This document shows, piece after piece, positions 59,501 through 64,000 of a stretch of 64,000 nucleotides of DNA. The notes under the pieces are model-generated. The model was not told the origin of the DNA, searched no databases, and saw only the letters and a list, made by a program, of their open reading frames with translations. Every line of letters begins with the position of its first letter. Positions within the stretch are counted from its first letter, which is position 1. The translations under genes were made by a program, and so were the position numbers. Location of the stretch: contig NC_092316.1 of assembly GCF_036785885.1 (NCBI RefSeq), positions 51,035,001 through 51,099,000 of the forward strand, given 5' to 3'. The stretch is from Coffea arabica. Lineage: Eukaryota > Streptophyta > Magnoliopsida > Gentianales > Rubiaceae.

Positions 59501-62500
59501 CTGACTCAGGCAAGCAATTTTTTTTCATCCTTCACATTTCATTTTCATAGTCATTTGATGGATATCTTTCACTTTTCCTCAGATTGTTACGGTATTTGGA
59601 TTTCCTTACACTAAGAAGTTCTCTAATACCTTCCGAATCATCTGGTCCATTTTCCCACCAAATGTATTTGCTCAAGGTCTGCAGTTGCTTTCTGATGCAA
59701 CTTCAACACCACAAGATCATGGTGTCAGCTGGAATAGGAGAGCTAAATGCACACCAAATGATACAGAGTGCTTGATAACAATTGTATGTCTACCGCTCCT
59801 GCTGTTTATCCCTCCTTTCCTCTTGGCATCTATGTTTTTTGGATCTTGGTGCATAGTGGAGTTGGTCTGAATCATTGTTATTAGATTCCAGTCAGGTACA
59901 AAGGCACCAAGGATAAAAGAAAAAAAAAAAAAAAAAAGAGAGGATGTGAAACTTGCAAATTGCAAACATGGCTTCTGTGAGTTTGTGTCCCTGTGTCTGT
60001 TTGGAGATATATTTCTGTGTAGCTATGCTTTTCTCAAACCCTAGCATTCTTCTATATTGATTGTTGCACTTGCTGACAATAGAAGGATGTATTTATCTGC
60101 TTAATCAAGCAATCTAGTTGCACTTGTGCTTCTGATATGCTTATATATTATCTTTTCTCGGTCTGACAGAACGACATATATGTATGGCTTGTATCCACAT
60201 TCTCTGTTTGGCTCATACTTGCAATCTACTTTGACAACATTCTTCCAAATGTATCTGGTGTTAGAAAATCAGTGTTGTATTTTCTGATGCCTGGATATTG
60301 GATGGGAAGAGGTGGAAACAAAGCTGAAGGTAATTGTCACTGGTATGTAGTAATATCTCTTTCTTACTTGTTTCTTTTGTTCGGCCGGTAGAATAAATTT
60401 TTCTTTGGCCTTTGTGAATATTGTGTTCAGAGGGAGGCATTTGTAGCTGCAGAGATTCAATTCCACCCTTGGAAAGTTTCACTTTAGACGATGAGGATGT
60501 CCTTGAGGAGGAAAACATTGTGAAACAGAAAATGGACGAAAGTGTGCTTGATGCAAGTGTCATGGTGCAAATAAGAGGTCTGGTCAAGATATTTCCTGGA
60601 AGAACAAAGATCAGTTGCTGTAAGTGCGAGAGGACTTCACCTTACCATGCTCTCAAGGTAAACATTCTAGCTTATATGCCTATGAGACTTAGGTCAAGTT
60701 GGTGGACCAAAATAGTTTAGGTATCAAAAACAACAATTGGATTCACTAGGTACCATCTGAGGATTGTCTTTCTGTTTTCAGGAAATGCATATGTCAATGT
60801 CACATGACAGACATGTTTGCACGTGCTTAGGTGTATATAAACAAAAACAAATAAAAACATTTCTGTTACCCTTAGTTTAGTGTATAAATTAAAGCTAAGA
60901 ATATTTTGGTGGCTACTATTATGTAGCTACTTAAGAAAAAAACAGAACAAAACCTCTCCTTGAATAGAAGCTCCATTCACCATTAATTTGATGGGGACTA
61001 AGAGGCTGAGGGAGAAGGAGTTCAACTTGGATTAAAATTATCTTTATCTGGGGTTATTGCAAATCTCCAAACTTTCTTTGTTCCTCTGGCACTTGTTATG
61101 ATCATACAAACTCATTTACTTGATCACAAAATATTTGATCATTCTAGCAGGGTATGTGGGTGAACATTGCAAAAGATCAGTTATTTTGTCTTCTTGGACC
61201 AAATGGAGCTGGGAAAACTACTGCTATTAATTGCTTGACTGGAATTACTCCAGTGACCAGTGGTGATGGTAATGTCTTTCTCTACAATTTTATGAATTTT
61301 AGGGGATTTGAAAGGATCATTTATGTCTTTCTAGCTATGTCCTAGAATTCCTAAATCTTGTGGAATTTGAACGCATTAAGGATCAATCTGAGTACAATAA
61401 TTGTCTTTTATCAGCGCTAATCTATGGATTCTCCATCCGGAGCTCAACTGGCATGTCAAACATCCGAAGGATGATAGGAGTTTGTCCCCAGGTATCTATT
61501 CTTCCTATATTTATTGTATATATATTTACTTGTTAGAAATACTTCATTCTGGAAGCATAGCTGAAGACCCTTTTCTCTTTTTTGGTTATAGTTTGATATT
61601 CTCTGGGATGCATTGTCTGGCCAAGAGCACCTTCATCTTTTTGCCAGTATTAAAGGTCTACCCCCTGCTTCAATCAAATTGGTGCGCACCGTGTAAGCTT
61701 AAGTTATGTCTTAAGTGTTTTTTTTTTGGTCAAGTTGTAGCTATTTCCTTGTGTTATTGTGTAAGTTACTAAAGATGCTGTAATTAAATGACTGGTCGTT
61801 TAAATGAGTTCAAATTTCTGCTATTTTCTGAGATGTATCAATTCACAGGTTACACAAAAGTCATTAGCAGAAGTTAAACTTACAGAGGCGGCAAGCATCA
61901 GGGCAAGTAGCTACAGTGGTGGCATGAAACGGCGTCTTAGTGTTGCTATTGCCCTAATTGGTGAACCAAAATTGGTTATTTTGGATGAACCGGTCTGTAG
62001 TATGTGCAGTTTTATCCTTTTTGTTTTATTGCTTCTCCTGATCCAGATGTTCATTCTCATTCTTCATTTTGTCTTGTAGACTACTGGCATGGATCCAATA
62101 AGTAGAAGACACGTTTGGGACATAATTGAAGCTGCTAAAAGAGGGCGTGCCATTGTTTTAACTACACATTCAATGGAAGAAGCTGATATATTAAGCGACC
62201 GCATAGGGATCATGGCAAAGGGTAGGCTTCGCTGCATTGGAACTTCTATAAGGTTGAAGTCAAAGTTTGGAACTGGTTTTATTGCGACTATAAGCTTGCT
62301 TGGGAGTACTGATGAGACTTCTGCCGCCAAAGATAATTCTACAATAGCTCAATATGAAGTAGTGAAACAGTTCTTCAAACATGTAGGTGGATGTAAAGTT
62401 GGTTAATAGTTTTTTACACAAGCTGCAAGGTTCTTGCCTTCACTTGAAAGCTATTTTGACAGCACTTGGATGTGCTACCCAAAGATGAGAATAAGTCCTT

Positions 62501-64000
62501 CCTGACGTTTGTTATTCCTCACGACAAGGAGAGGCTATTGACGGTAAAGCACCTTACTCATCTAGTGTAATTCTTCTAATTTAGACCAGGTTAAGGTTTC
62601 CTAGTTGCTCAAGTTGAAAATGATTTCCATACATAAAAAAATGTGCACAGCTGATACTCAGCTCATATGGAGTGCCTAAATGTCTGAAAAGACTGAATTA
62701 TGAAGATGAATCCTTTTCTTTCCTTTTTCTTTTTCCTTTCTTTTTCCTTCTGCTTTCTGCAAAATAAACACTTCGGCAGGTTTTTGGGAGTGGGGAAAGG
62801 GTTGAGATGTAGAGAAAGTAATGATGTAATTGACATTGGCTACTTGATCTGACATTCTTCTAGAACATCTAGTCATTAATAGGATATCTTGGTAATGTAA
62901 AGTTAATCCGTTATACATCCTTCACATTGTTAGGTCCTTGCATTAGAAGGAAAAGTTTATTGGATTAATATTACAGAAACAAAAAACTTATGATGTAGTA
63001 AAAGATTTGGGTGGGGGTTTGGGGGGGGGGGGGCAGGGAAGAAGCACATATCTATGTAAAACTCTATAGCAGGATGATAATTATGTCTTGTTTGGAAAAT
63101 GTCTATTTAACGGAGATCAATGTTCCAAAAATGTTGCTTCCCAAAGTTAACACTTCTTCTGCAATTCTATATTTTCTGGTTTGGTATGAACATTAACTTG
63201 TGTTCTCTAATTACGTACTTCTACTGAAGTTTCATATATACGGAGCTGGAACCCATTTTGTTTCATTATATGTTTTACTTTTTGCTTCTTTAGATTGATT
63301 GATGTTCATGTTCTTGTGAATTAGTCTTCCCTAGAATAATATACTTTATGTCCAAGCATCATGATCACTATTAGACAAGTCTAACTACTCAATGGAGGAA
63401 TATACTTGTGTATTTAACGAATAAAAAATTACTGGCAAACTTTGTTTCATTTTTTTGTGACTGTATTTGGTCTTCACCAGAATTTCTTTGCGGGACTTGA
63501 AGACAGAAAAGAAGAATTTGGAATTGCAGACATTCAGCTTGGACTTGCTACCCTTGAAGAAGTTTTTCTCAACATTGCGAAAAAGGCAGAGCTAGAAAGT
63601 GCTGCTGCTGAGGGAAGCTTTCAAACCGTGACCTTAAATTCGGGACTGTCTGTTCAAGTAAGTCTAAATGTCAAATACTTCTCAACTTTTCCAAACATTT
63701 CTCTTGTATAAACCTAGGTAGAAAACACTCAAATTCCGCTAAGAAAACATTAAACGTAATCTTAATTCTGCAGATACCTATGGGAGCAAGATTCATTGGC
63801 ATTCCAGGAACAGAATCCACAGAATATCCAAATGGCATAATGGTAGAAATATTCTGGGAACAAGATGATTGTGGTGCACTCTGTATTTCTCATCATTCAC
63901 AAGAGATGCCTATACCATCTCATGTTCAGCTAAGAGCTTCTTCAACAGCTCTTCGTAGAAACTTTTCTGGTCGACGAAAACAGGTAGATGGATTCGTAAT
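56552..64000 (+). CDS. ABCA2: Half-size ABC transporter, subfamily A (ABCA2-like, second tandem copy; 3' end beyond window)
   Basis: A tandem paralogue of the gene at 47636. Sixteen exons seen: 56552-56920, 58407-58638, 58835-59004, 59100-59285, 59414-59509, 59583-59783, 60170-60329, 60431-60657, 61151-61268, 61415-61491, 61592-61681, 61849-61992, 62080-62382, 62463-62543, 63481-63657, 63774 to beyond 64000. At least 952 residues, lacking only the last few codons. Every complete exon equals its partner in length except exons 8 and 13, each one codon shorter. Intron 5 again starts with GC. Walker A GPNGAGKT (563-570), YSGGMKRR (664 on), LVILDEP, and H720 are all intact. TM1 is at ~32-50. No stops or frameshifts, so both copies look functional. 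The main differences are in introns, especially intron 1 (1.5 kb here, 1.1 kb in the other). Substrate unknown. Confidence 0.94.

Overview
This is nuclear DNA from a flowering plant, most likely a eudicot. The genes are split by AT-rich GT-AG introns, and the intergenic DNA is rich in MITEs, a hAT transposon, a solo LTR and a SINE. There are no organellar, bacterial or viral gene sets. I cannot name the species. The order ABCA cluster, aldose 1-epimerase, VPS29 matches, from memory, the Arabidopsis chromosome 3 neighbourhood around At3g47730-At3g47810.

Region 1 (1-12008) is a nest of mobile DNA. A very long inverted repeat has arms running inward from both ends to a short hairpin loop at 3120-3129. 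Each arm carries a copy of a captured plant gene fragment of the type often found with Ulp1-like sequences in Mutator-like elements. The right arm was later split twice. A 730-bp solo LTR (3375-4104, TSD AAGGT) sits near the centre, and a 4.66-kb hAT element (5886-10545, 8-bp TSD) with a broken transposase gene sits further out. Two related ~1.1-kb MITE-like elements follow (12297-13388 and 13933-14979).

Region 2 (15357-27320) is the first gene-bearing block. It holds VPS29 (+, three exons, 191 aa, retromer), a broken LINE RNase H fragment, several MITEs, a single-exon RING-H2 E3 ligase gene (+, 246 aa) and an aldose 1-epimerase gene (-, five exons, 362 aa, with a signal peptide).

Region 3 (29145-64000) is a cluster of three half-size ABC transporters of subfamily A. 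One is on the minus strand (ABCA7-like, 18 exons, 952 aa). It is followed, after an 8.4-kb gene-free gap full of old duplications and MITEs, by two tandem ABCA2-like genes on the plus strand (16 exons each; 965 aa, and a second copy cut by the window end). The two plus-strand copies share exon lengths almost base for base, including one GC-AG intron. A SINE with a duplicated tRNA-like head and a 16-bp TSD lies between them.

I found no operon-like or defence-type system. The most unusual structure is the inverted duplication in region 1, which could produce a long hairpin RNA from a captured gene fragment. Exon boundaries were placed by reading splice sites and checking reading-frame phase by hand; no alignment or transcript evidence was available.
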